Positions 8,442-15,034 of a DNA stretch of 18,037 bases are shown piece after piece. The stretch's first letter is position 1; each line of letters begins with the position of its first letter. The stretch is taken from contig JBDTRG010000181.1 in NCBI GenBank assembly GCA_039931775.1, positions 1-18,037 of the forward strand, written 5' to 3'. The notes under the pieces are model-generated. The model did no database searches, was not told where the DNA came from, and was given only the letters and a program-made list of their open reading frames with translations. This DNA is from CAIWHR01 sp039931775. Lineage in GTDB: Bacteria; Pseudomonadota; Gammaproteobacteria; Burkholderiales; Casimicrobiaceae. Made by a program: the position numbers and the translations under genes.

Positions 8442-8461
8442 TGGAGCGCGCGCACCGATGA
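8441..8461 (+). CDS. Putative 6-codon minicistron bridging mdtC and the outer-membrane channel gene
   Basis: ATG 8441-8443 overlaps the mdtC stop (TGATG) and opens MERAHR. It closes with TGA 8459-8461, which overlaps the ATG of the next gene at 8458-8460 (ATGA). This is the same stop/start relay geometry as at the mdtB-mdtC junction. A GGAG at 8443-8446 inside it can serve as Shine-Dalgarno for the downstream gene at 11-base spacing. The short frame may therefore simply contain that site and have no role as a peptide. Confidence 0.25.
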   Translation: MERAHR

Positions 8462-9912
8462 CGATCGCCTCGATCGGCCAGGCGCTCCGCCGCACTGCCA
8501 TGCCGGCGGCGCTGGCCGTCGCCCTCACCGGCTGCATGGTCGGCCCCGATTACGTGCGGCCGGAGGCGCCGACGAGCGCGACGTTCAGGGAAGGCGCGGG
8601 CTGGAAAGCCGCGCAGCCTCGCGACAGCCTGGCGCGCGGCCGCTGGTGGGAAGTGTTCGGCGACGCGGATCTCGACGCGCTCGAGCTCCAAGTCGACGTT
8701 TCCAACCAGACGATCCAGGCGGCCGAGGCGCGCGTGCGCGAGGCGCGCGCCGCGATGCAGGCCGTGCGCGCGGGACTCTTTCCGAGCGTCAACGCGAACG
8801 CCGCGGCGGTGCGCAGCTCGCGCAGCGGCGGCAACGGTTCGTCTTCGAGCTCGTCTGCCACGAGCAGCAGCTACAACGCGGCGCTTGACGCGAGCTGGGA
8901 GGTCGACCTTTGGGGTCGCGTGCGCCGCGGTGTCGAAGCGAGCGAAGCGGGCGCGCAGGCGAGCGTGGCGGACCTCGCGGCGGCGCGGCTGTCCGTGCAA
9001 TCGCTGCTCGCGCAGAGCTATTTGCTGCTGCGCGTGCAGGATGCGCAGATCGAGCTCTTGATGGACACCGTCGCCGCGTACGACAGGGCCCTGCTGCTCA
9101 CGAGAAACCAGTACGCGGCGGGCATCGTGGCGCGCGGCGATGTGGCGCAGGCGGAGGCACAGCTCAAGTCCACGCAAGCGCAGGTGCTGGAAGCGCGGAT
9201 CGCTCGCGCGCAGCTCGAGCACGCGATTGCCGTGCTCGTCGGCAAACCCCCGGCGCAACTCGCCATCGCGCCGCGCGAGTTCAAGGCCGTTTTTCCGTCG
9301 ATCCCGCTGGCGGTGCCTTCGGAATTGCTGGAACGCAGGCCCGACATCGCCGCCGCCGAGCGACGCGTCGCGAGCGCCAACGCGCAGATCGGAGTCGCCG
9401 AGGCCGCGTTCTATCCGTCGCTGTCGTTGTCCGCCACAGGCGGCGTGCAGAGTTCCGCGCTGGGTGACCTCATATCGTTGCCCAGCCGGTACTGGTCGGT
9501 CGGGGCCGGTCTGGCGCAATTCCTATTCGACGCCGGCCTGCGCAGCGCGCAGAAGGCGCAGGCGGTCGCCTCCTGGGACGAGACGGTGGCCGGCTATCGG
9601 TCGACCGTTCTCGACGCCTTCCAGGAAGTCGAGGACAACCTGGTGGCGCTCTCGCTCCTCGAGCAGGAAGCCGCCGTGCAGGACGACGCGGTCAAGTTCG
9701 CGCGCGAGTCGGCGGCGATCGCGACCAATCAGTACAAGGCCGGAACAGTGAGCTACGTGGTCGTCGTCGTGCTGCAGGCGGCGGCGCTCAACAACGAGCG
9801 GACATCGCTTGGCATCCTTGGCCGGCGGCTGACTGCCAGCGTCGGACTGATCAAGGCGCTGGGCGGCGGATGGGACGCGACTGCGCTCGCCGCCGCTCCC
9901 GCAAAGGACTAG
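8458..9912 (+). CDS. Outer-membrane efflux channel lipoprotein, NodT/OprM family
   Basis: A TolC-type channel completing the tripartite pump, 484 residues from the ATG at 8458. The N-terminus is a lipoprotein signal: RR at 11-12, a hydrophobic run PAALAVALTG and lipobox LTGC with Cys26 as the lipidated residue. MVGPDYVRPEAP follows, the signature start of NodT-family channels. The repeated coiled-coil/beta-barrel halves are visible, including AALDASWEVDLWGRVRRGVE and AQSYLLLRVQDAQIELL in the first half. The second half has LERRPDIAAAERRVASANAQ, AAFYPSLSLSATGG and a FDAGLR element. The frame is open to an ATG at 8389, but that start would bury the lipobox about 49 residues in and overlap mdtC, so 8458 is preferred, with GGAG 11 bases upstream. 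A Ser-rich stretch near 125-140 is a low-complexity insertion. It is the last gene of the operon and is convergent with the Sel1 gene, with only 10 bases between stops. Confidence 0.92.
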   Translation: MTIASIGQALRRTAMPAALAVALTGCMVGPDYVRPEAPTSATFREGAGWKAAQPRDSLARGRWWEVFGDADLDALELQVDVSNQTIQAAEARVREARAAMQAVRAGLFPSVNANAAAVRSSRSGGNGSSSSSSATSSSYNAALDASWEVDLWGRVRRGVEASEAGAQASVADLAAARLSVQSLLAQSYLLLRVQDAQIELLMDTVAAYDRALLLTRNQYAAGIVARGDVAQAEAQLKSTQAQVLEARIARAQLEHAIAVLVGKPPAQLAIAPREFKAVFPSIPLAVPSELLERRPDIAAAERRVASANAQIGVAEAAFYPSLSLSATGGVQSSALGDLISLPSRYWSVGAGLAQFLFDAGLRSAQKAQAVASWDETVAGYRSTVLDAFQEVEDNLVALSLLEQEAAVQDDAVKFARESAAIATNQYKAGTVSYVVVVVLQAAALNNERTSLGILGRRLTASVGLIKALGGGWDATALAAAPAKD

Positions 9913-9922
9913 GGTTGCGGCG

Positions 9923-11113
9923 TCACTTCGGCTTCCACTCGCGCACGAGGCGCTGCGCCTCCGCGATCTGATCCGCGGACATCCTCGCGGCAACCCCGTC
10001 GGCATTCCTGATCGCCTTTTCGCGGTACTGCGCCTCGTCGGCGGTGAATCGCGTCGCGGCGAGCGTGTACCACTTGTGCGCCTGGACGAGATCGCGAGCG
10101 ACCGCTTTGCCCGCGGCGTACATGCTGCCGAGGTTGTTCTGCGCGCTGGCGTCCCCCCGCTCCGCCGCCTTCTCATACCAGCTCATCGCCTCAGCGTAGT
10201 CCCTCGGCACGCCCTGGCCGGTCGCGTACATGTTGCCGACGTGATTCTGCGCGACCGCGTCGCCCTGCTGCGCCGACTTGATGTACCACTTCAACGCCGC
10301 CGCCTCGTCCTGCGTCACGCCTCGACCGGTTGCGTACAGGCTGCCGACGTTGCACTGCGCCGCGGCGTGCCCCTGGTTGGCCGCCTTGCGGTACCACTTC
10401 ATCGCCTCGGCGTAGTCGGTCGGCACGCCGCGCCCGGTTGCGTACATGCTGCCGACGTTGGTCTGCGCGGCCGCGTCATCCTGGTCCGCGGCCTTGCGAT
10501 ACCAGCTCATCGCCCCCGCATAGTTCTGCGGCACCGCGTGGCCGCGCTCGTACATGAAGCCGATGTTGAACTGCGCCTTTGCATGATTCTGATCGGCCGC
10601 CTTGCGGTACCACTTCATCGCTTCGGCGTAGTTCTGCGCAACACCGCGTCCCTTGTCGTGCATGACGCCGAGGTTGAACTGGGCGCGGGCGAAGCCGCGG
10701 TCGGCGGCCGCTCGATACCACTTCGCCGCCTCTACGTCGTCGCGCACCACGCCGCGACCCCGCTCGTGCAGAACGCCGATGTTGTGCTGCGCGCGCGCGT
10801 CGCCCTGGTCGGCGGCGCGCATGTACCATTTCAGCGCCTCGACGTAGTCCTGCGCGACGCCGCGACCCCGGTCGTACATGCTGCCGACGTAGCAATGCGC
10901 ACGCGCCGCGCCGTTGTCGGCGGCCATGCGGAACCATTTCAGCGCCTCGGAGAAGTCCTGGGGAACGCCTCGTCCCTTTTCGTACATGACGCCGAGGCAG
11001 GTCTGCGCACGCGCGTCGCCCTGATCGGCCATCTGCCGATACAGGAGCATCTCGCCTGCGTAGTCGGCGCGCTCATGCGCCGCCTTGGCTTCTGCCCACT
11101 CGTCGCCTGCCAT
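9923..11113 (-). CDS. Sel1-repeat (tetratricopeptide-like) protein with nine exact 36-residue units
   Basis: A 396-residue protein made almost entirely of Sel1-like repeats, alpha-solenoid units that normally mediate protein-protein contacts. Residues 25-348 are nine units of exactly 36 residues with the pattern Y(R/K)xAADQGDAxAQxNxGxMYxxGRGVxxDYxEAxKW. The last unit is followed by a 48-residue helical tail ending REWKPK. No signal peptide or membrane segment is seen, so it looks cytoplasmic, although many Sel1 proteins are exported. I chose ATG at 11113 because GGGAG lies nine bases upstream. An ATG at 11209 would extend the frame through residues without repeat character and across the divergent chrA start. 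A possible promoter lies at 11172-11200. The binding partner is unknown, and neighbours give no direct hint. Confidence 0.88.
   Translation of the reverse strand: MAGDEWAEAKAAHERADYAGEMLLYRQMADQGDARAQTCLGVMYEKGRGVPQDFSEALKWFRMAADNGAARAHCYVGSMYDRGRGVAQDYVEALKWYMRAADQGDARAQHNIGVLHERGRGVVRDDVEAAKWYRAAADRGFARAQFNLGVMHDKGRGVAQNYAEAMKWYRKAADQNHAKAQFNIGFMYERGHAVPQNYAGAMSWYRKAADQDDAAAQTNVGSMYATGRGVPTDYAEAMKWYRKAANQGHAAAQCNVGSLYATGRGVTQDEAAALKWYIKSAQQGDAVAQNHVGNMYATGQGVPRDYAEAMSWYEKAAERGDASAQNNLGSMYAAGKAVARDLVQAHKWYTLAATRFTADEAQYREKAIRNADGVAARMSADQIAEAQRLVREWKPK
10070..11041 (-). repeat. Nine tandem 108-base Sel1-coding units
   Basis: The coding sequence contains nine consecutive units of exactly 108 bases (972 bases in all) with no indels between units. 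They are diverged in sequence, but strong at the codons for AxAQxNxG, GRGV and EAxKW. Regular unit length with moderate divergence suggests growth by unit duplication followed by drift. It is a protein repeat, not a CRISPR or intergenic repeat. Confidence 0.85.
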
Positions 11114-11171
11114 GGCATTGGACTCCCGGTTCGCGGGCAGCCAGGTCCCCGGCGTGCCCGCATGCCCGTAT

Positions 11172-11200
11172 ATTAAACTGCGGCATGATCGAGCAACCAA
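11172..11200 (-). promoter_or_regulatory. Candidate sigma-70 promoter for the Sel1-repeat gene
   Basis: On the minus strand TTGGTT (11195-11200) and TTTAAT (11172-11177) are separated by 17 bases, about 60 bases ahead of the ATG at 11113. The -10 matches TATAAT at five of six positions and the -35 matches only three. It overlaps the start codon of the divergent chrA1 gene. On the plus strand the same AT-rich patch contains TATATT (11169-11174), only about ten bases before the chrA1 ATG. Confidence 0.35.
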
Positions 11201-11739
11201 CCGTCCCAATGCGTGTAACGACCGGCGATCTGTTTTGGGGCTTTCTGAAAGTCGGCGTATCGGGGTTTGGTGGCGTCCTTCCGTTTGCGCACCGGTCGAT
11301 TGTCGAGCACAACCGGTGGCTCACCGAGCCGGAATTCACCGAGGCGCTGTCGCTCGCGCAATTCCTGCCCGGACCGAATATCGTCAACCTCTCGGTCATC
11401 ATCGGACGCCGCTTCCAGGGACCGATCGGCGCCGCGGCCGCCACGCTGGGGCTGATGCTGATGCCGCTCGCCATCGTCCTGCTGCTCGCGATGCTGTTCG
11501 CGCAATTTGCGCATGTCGAAGCCGTGCGCAACGCCTGCGCCGGCGTCTCCGCCGGGGCCTCGGGTCTCGTGTTGTCCATCGCGCTCAAGATGGCGCGGCC
11601 GATGCGACGCCTGCCGTTGCAGCTTGGCATCGCGGCGACGACGTTCGCCGCGATCGCGCTGCTGCGCGTACCGCTTCCCTGGGCATTGGGAGTCCTCGCG
11701 CCGTTGTCGATCGGGATCGCGTGGTGGAGTAACCGTTGA
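11185..11739 (+). CDS. chrA1: Chromate transporter, short-chain ChrA N-type half
   Basis: One half of a two-protein CHR-family transporter that extrudes chromate across the inner membrane. It has 184 residues, matching the single-domain short-chain form (full-length ChrA fuses two such domains, around 400 residues). The family motifs are clear: FLKVGVSGFGG (20-30) and QFLPGPNIVNLSVIIG (59-74), followed by several hydrophobic segments (for example GLMLMPLAIVLLLAMLFAQF) and a final helix near WALGVLAPLSIGIAWW. The ATG at 11185 has no Shine-Dalgarno and lies just downstream of TATATT, so the message may be nearly leaderless. ATG 11209 is an alternative that would still keep the first motif. The gene is translationally overlapped with the next. 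Substrate range beyond chromate (for example sulfate) is not resolvable from sequence. Confidence 0.88.
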   Translation: MIEQPTVPMRVTTGDLFWGFLKVGVSGFGGVLPFAHRSIVEHNRWLTEPEFTEALSLAQFLPGPNIVNLSVIIGRRFQGPIGAAAATLGLMLMPLAIVLLLAMLFAQFAHVEAVRNACAGVSAGASGLVLSIALKMARPMRRLPLQLGIAATTFAAIALLRVPLPWALGVLAPLSIGIAWWSNR

Positions 11740-12263
11740 TCAATCCGCTGCTCATCGAGCTCGCGCTGCAGTTCCTGACACTGTCGTTGTTGTCGATCGG
11801 CGGCGCCAACGCCATCATCCCCGAGATGCACCTGCGCGCGGTCGACATCGAACACTGGATGACCGACGCCGACTTCTCGCAGATGTTTGCGCTGTCGCAG
11901 GCGGCGCCCGGACCGAACGTGCTGATCGTCAGCCTGATCGGCTGGAAGGTCGCCGGCATCGCCGGGGCGCTCGTCTCGATTGCCGCGATGTGCGGGCCGT
12001 CGTCGGTGCTCACCTACCAGGTCGCGCGCGCGTGGGACCGCTTTCGCGACGCGCCGCTGCGGACCGCGATCGAGCGAGGACTGGCGCCGGTGACCGTCGG
12101 CCTGATCCTCTCTTCCGGGTTTGTGCTGACGCGCACGACCGATCACAGCTGGCCTGCGTATGCGACCACCGGATCGACGCTGCTGCTCGCGTTGACCACG
12201 CGCCTACATCCGCTGTGGATGCTCATCGCAGCGGCCGTTCTGGGTGCGCTCGGAGTCGTCTGA
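11736..12263 (+). CDS. chrA2: Chromate transporter, short-chain ChrA C-type half
   Basis: The partner half of the CHR transporter, 175 residues. It carries the second-domain versions of the motifs: LLSIGGANAIIPEMH (19-32) and SQAAPGPNVLIVSLIGW (54-70), plus hydrophobic segments including VTVGLILSSGFVLT and a C-terminal helix. Paired short ChrA proteins are known to work together with opposite membrane orientation, and I infer one heteromeric pump here. The start is a TTG at 11736 that overlaps the chrA1 TGA (TTGA), with GGAG at 11726-11729 six bases upstream. The arrangement points to translational coupling. No chrB-type or other chromate regulator is in the window. Confidence 0.88.
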   Translation: MINPLLIELALQFLTLSLLSIGGANAIIPEMHLRAVDIEHWMTDADFSQMFALSQAAPGPNVLIVSLIGWKVAGIAGALVSIAAMCGPSSVLTYQVARAWDRFRDAPLRTAIERGLAPVTVGLILSSGFVLTRTTDHSWPAYATTGSTLLLALTTRLHPLWMLIAAAVLGALGVV

Positions 12264-12387
12264 TCGACGCGTAAGACCGGTCCTACAGTCGCATTCCGGT
12301 TCTCCCACAAGGGTAAAGGACGGCGCTCGTGCGAGTATCGGCAATCCGCTCATCAAGCGCCGGCCCGCTTCGCGAAAGAATTTGCCC
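12264..12387. other. Intergenic gap before the metallopeptidase gene
   Basis: The 124 bases between chrA2 and the metallopeptidase start contain GACCGG (12276 region) and CCGGTT (12297 region), which could form a weak 5-base-pair stem with no U-run. I see no convincing promoter pair or terminator. A purine-rich GAAAGAA at about 12373-12379, nine bases before the ATG, is the only ribosome-binding candidate. Confidence 0.35.
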
Positions 12388-14226
12388 ATGTGCAAATTCA
12401 TCGAACGTCGCGATTCGAAAGGCCGAGGCCTTGCGGCAGCCACGATGCTTGCGACCGCGGTCTGGTGCGGCGGAGCCGCCGGTGCGGAAGTACCCGACTT
12501 CGCGCTGAACATGGTGCCGAACTCGGGACCGGTGCAGCCATCGGGCCATGCGGTCTCGAAATACAAATACACGTTCGGTGCGCCGGCCCGCTGGCAGGGA
12601 CCGTTGCACTGGCGATACAACCACGCGAACGCCCCGTCCTCGTTCAGCTCGAGCAAGGATGCCGTGGTTGCGCAGCTCATCGCCGATTCGTCGAAGTGGA
12701 CCGCCGCCTGCGGCGTGCAGATCGTCTACGACGGCGAGACGAGCGTCGCTCCGAATAATCTTGGCGGCGGCGCCGACGGGTTCAACGTCATCGGCTGGGG
12801 AAAGCCGGACATCGGGATTTCGGGCGCCACCTACTCGTGGTATCAGTCGAACGGAGCGAACGGTCTTGCCCTCGTCGATTCCGACATGATCCTCGATCCC
12901 AAGTACGTGACGACGTTGGCACAGATGACGATGACGGTCAGTCACGAATGGGGCCACGCGATCGGCCTAGCCCACTCGAACGTCGAGAGGACGCTGATGT
13001 CGGGATCGCCCGACTCGGCGTACACGAACTACACGGAGCTTACGGCCGACGATGTGAACGGCTGCCGTTGTCTCTACGGCCCGCCGCCCGGGCAGCAGGC
13101 GGGCAACTTCTGCTCGCTACCGGACGCCGTCGAATTCGGCAGCGTCGGGGTGGGCGTCACGTCCGCGGAAAGCGAGGTCACGGTCGAGAACAGCGGCAAC
13201 GGCGCGATGCAGATCGCGGGCGTCGCGATCGGCGGGAGCGAATTCGCCGTCGGCACCAACCAGTGCGGGCCGGGAACGACACTCGCACCGGGGACGAGCT
13301 GCAGATTCGGCGTCGTCGCGCGCCTCGCCCGCATCGGTGATCGTACCGATGAGGTGACGATAAGCACCTCCGAAGGGCCGTTCAGGATTCCGCTCGATGC
13401 GAGCGGCGTTGCCGGCGGGCAGCCGGCGCCGAACTACGAAGGCGCGTGGGTCAATACGCCGGCCGGCTCGGAATCGGGCTGGGGGCTCACGCTGTCGCAC
13501 CAGGGCGACGTGATCTTCGCGACGTGGTTCACCTACGACGAGAACGGCAAGGCATGGTGGTTGAGCATGACCGCAAATAAAGTCTCGGAGAATGCCTTCG
13601 TCGGGACGCTCTACGAAACCCACGGTTCGCCGTTCAATTCGGTGCCGTTCGACTCGAAGGCAGTGTCGTACAGCGTCGTGGGTACGGCGACCCTCGTCTT
13701 CAACAGCGAAAGCGACGGCACGATCTCCTATCTCGTCAACGGCATCGCGCAGGTCAAACGCATCGAACGGATGGCGTTCGCGAAGCTGCCGGTCTGCACG
13801 TTCGGTGGGAACGTGAACGCGACAGCGGCGACCAACTACCAGGACGTGTGGTGGTCGTCAGCGGGCGCCGGCGAGGCGGGGTGGGGCACCATCCTTACTC
13901 ACCAGGGCGATATCATTTTCGCGTCGTGGTACACCTACGATTTCGACGGGACGCCGCTATGGCTGTCCGCGACCGCAATAAAGCGCGCGACCGGGATTTA
14001 CGAGGGGACGTTGATCCGGACGACCGGCCCCGCATTCAGCGCGGTGCCTTTCGATCCGGCGAAGGTCGTCCGGACCCCGGTGGGCACCCTGACGCTGACG
14101 TTCGGCGACGGCAACCATGCGACCTTCGCCTATACGGTGGCGCTCGGCACGCCGCCCGTCGCGGTGACACAGTCGAAACAGATCACGCGCCTCGTCTATC
14201 GCGCCCCCGGCACCGTGTGCCAGTGA
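12388..14226 (+). CDS. Secreted matrixin-like zinc metallopeptidase with ASH-like domain and two GWG/HQGD repeats
   Basis: A 612-residue exported protein. The N-terminus has a charged stretch (ERRDSKGRG), a hydrophobic run LAAATMLATAVW and a likely cleavage after AGA. The catalytic module (to about 225) carries HEWGHAIGLAH at 186-196, the HEXXHXXGXXH zinc motif with catalytic Glu187, and a downstream LMSG Met-turn (Met204). This places it in the metzincins, nearest matrixins. Residues about 240-343 resemble a choice-of-anchor D/ASH immunoglobulin-like domain (EFGSVGVGVTSAESEVTVEN, LAPGTSC). The C-terminal part is two related ~115-residue repeats (350-464 and 484-604), each with GWG, HQGD(V/I)IFA(T/S)W and TYD. 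The frame is open from 12244, but 12388 puts the signal peptide at the start. Likely role is hydrolysis of extracellular protein; the target is unknown. It stands alone, convergent with the HNH gene. Confidence 0.82.
   Translation: MCKFIERRDSKGRGLAAATMLATAVWCGGAAGAEVPDFALNMVPNSGPVQPSGHAVSKYKYTFGAPARWQGPLHWRYNHANAPSSFSSSKDAVVAQLIADSSKWTAACGVQIVYDGETSVAPNNLGGGADGFNVIGWGKPDIGISGATYSWYQSNGANGLALVDSDMILDPKYVTTLAQMTMTVSHEWGHAIGLAHSNVERTLMSGSPDSAYTNYTELTADDVNGCRCLYGPPPGQQAGNFCSLPDAVEFGSVGVGVTSAESEVTVENSGNGAMQIAGVAIGGSEFAVGTNQCGPGTTLAPGTSCRFGVVARLARIGDRTDEVTISTSEGPFRIPLDASGVAGGQPAPNYEGAWVNTPAGSESGWGLTLSHQGDVIFATWFTYDENGKAWWLSMTANKVSENAFVGTLYETHGSPFNSVPFDSKAVSYSVVGTATLVFNSESDGTISYLVNGIAQVKRIERMAFAKLPVCTFGGNVNATAATNYQDVWWSSAGAGEAGWGTILTHQGDIIFASWYTYDFDGTPLWLSATAIKRATGIYEGTLIRTTGPAFSAVPFDPAKVVRTPVGTLTLTFGDGNHATFAYTVALGTPPVAVTQSKQITRLVYRAPGTVCQ
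13435..13779 (+). repeat. First copy of the GWG/HQGD/TYD protein repeat
   Basis: Codes for residues 350-464 of the metallopeptidase. Landmarks in order are YEGAWVN, SGWGLTLSHQGDVIFATWF, TYDENGKAWWLSM, FVGTLYETHGSPFNSVPFD, GTATLVF and IERMAF. The second copy at 13837-14199 has the same landmarks in the same order. I recognise this repeat as frequent in secreted betaproteobacterial proteins, but cannot name a characterised function. Confidence 0.75.
13837..14199 (+). repeat. Second copy of the GWG/HQGD/TYD protein repeat
   Basis: Codes for residues 484-604. Landmarks are YQDVWWS, AGWGTILTHQGDIIFASWY, TYDFDGTPLWLSA, YEGTLIRTTGPAFSAVPFD, GTLTLTF and ITRLVY. Alignment by eye to the first copy needs few gaps, and the aromatic and Gly positions are kept, so the two copies arose by internal duplication. 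The short linker between copies has a Cys (PVCTFGG), and the protein ends GTVCQ, leaving room for a disulfide. Confidence 0.75.
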
Positions 14227-14245
14227 GGCCGGGTCGTCGCCGGGC

Positions 14246-14824
14246 TCAAGCGTGCTGCGCGCCGGCCGCAGCGTGCAGCCGACTCGTCCTCGGCACACCG
14301 GCCAGCAGGTATTCCATCTGGTCGGCGAGGATGCGCCGGTTGCGAAGAATGAAATGCTCGTGCCGGTTCGGCACGTACGGCACGTAGAGGAGTGGCATTC
14401 TCGCCTGCTCGGGCGAACGGCCACCTTTCCTCGTGTTGCAGCTTCGGCAGGCCGTGACCGTATTGGTCCACGAATCGCGGCCGCCACGCGAAACGGGCAC
14501 GACGTGATCACGCGACAGGTCGCGAATCATGAAACGCCCGCCGCAGTATCCGCACACCTGACGGTCGCGCACGAACAGCATCTGATTGGTGAGGCCCGGC
14601 GCATGCCGATGCGCGCCCGCGCCGCTCCCCTTGATGGCGAGGATCGACCGCGTGGCGAGACGTGAACGCAGGCCGTTTTTCTGCCAGCCGCCGCGAAACT
14701 CGCGAACCTCGCGTCCCACCGACCACGCGACCATCAGCTTCGCGTGGTACGTGATGGCTTCCTCGAGCTCGACCCAAGCCTGCGGCAGGCCCGCCATGTC
14801 GACCGTGAGTACCAGAGGGTCCAT
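14246..14824 (-). CDS. HNH endonuclease, compact stand-alone type
   Basis: A 192-residue protein with a central HNH zinc-finger nuclease domain. The zinc knuckles are C91xxC94 (VCGYCGG) and C126xxC129 (ACRSCN). The catalytic core is SRDHVVPVSRGG with D106-H107, and N121 sits in SWTNTVTACRS. The third position of the classical motif is Asn130, as in many HNN variants. The N-terminal 80 residues (LTVDMAGLPQAWVELEEAI) and the C-terminal helix (HFILRNRRILADQMEYLL) match a family widespread in Betaproteobacteria chromosomes, to my knowledge without an assigned function. The start at ATG 14824 gives this conserved MDPLVLTVDM beginning, whereas the open frame to 15091 adds sequence with no family character. 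No methylase or phage genes are adjacent, so a restriction or phage-packaging role is not supported by context. Confidence 0.85.
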   Translation of the reverse strand: MDPLVLTVDMAGLPQAWVELEEAITYHAKLMVAWSVGREVREFRGGWQKNGLRSRLATRSILAIKGSGAGAHRHAPGLTNQMLFVRDRQVCGYCGGRFMIRDLSRDHVVPVSRGGRDSWTNTVTACRSCNTRKGGRSPEQARMPLLYVPYVPNRHEHFILRNRRILADQMEYLLAGVPRTSRLHAAAGAQHA

Positions 14825-15034
14825 GTCGCGAGTTCCGATGGCCCGGATCGACCCCGGACCGTCATTTCCTTTCGGCTCATTTAACAGCGTAAGTATGCAC
14901 GACTTCGGCCGATTTCGCCTCGGACGCCGGATGGGCGCCGCGGGCGGGCCGGCGTCCTGCGATAGGCGCCGCCGACGCCGCGCCCCGGCCGGGCTTAGTC
15001 GACATTTCGTCTCCGGCGCGGTAGCGTTGCCGGC
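14825..15034. other. Divergent intergenic region between HNH endonuclease and amidase
   Basis: About 210 bases separate two divergent starts and must hold both promoters. The only AT-richer patch is 14865-14898, around TTTAACAGCGTAAGTATG, which can supply a -10-like element on the minus strand (TTAAAT, CATACT) but no matching -35. The stretch from about 14925 to 15000 is almost pure G/C with short self-complementary runs and no recognisable element. No Shine-Dalgarno precedes the amidase ATG. Confidence 0.4.

Noticed and set aside
6014..8461. 815-codon plus-strand frame inside mdtC
   Set aside because: Arg/Ala/Asp-rich out-of-frame reading of mdtC; only its last codons coincide with the MERAHR minicistron discussed above.
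5445..8537. 1030-codon open frame on the minus strand antisense to mdtC
   Set aside because: Same compositional shadow (Arg, Asp, His repeats), no recognisable domain, and it covers a conserved pump on the other strand.
9899..9920. Possible bidirectional terminator CCGCAA/TTGCGG between the convergent channel and Sel1 genes
   Set aside because: Only a 6-base-pair stem with a 10-base loop and no T-run on either strand, and part of it lies inside the channel gene's coding end.
10070..11041. CRISPR-like regular spacing
   Set aside because: The 108-base periodicity is a protein-coding Sel1 repeat, with no short identical repeats separated by unique spacers.
10076..11176. 366-codon plus-strand frame opposite the Sel1 gene
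   Set aside because: Its regularity mirrors the 108-base Sel1 repeats on the other strand, and it has no independent family resemblance.
14925..15005. Very GC-rich self-complementary stretch as a structured RNA or terminator
   Set aside because: Short G/C runs pair in many alternative ways, there is no T-run and no defined conserved structure can be seen by eye.
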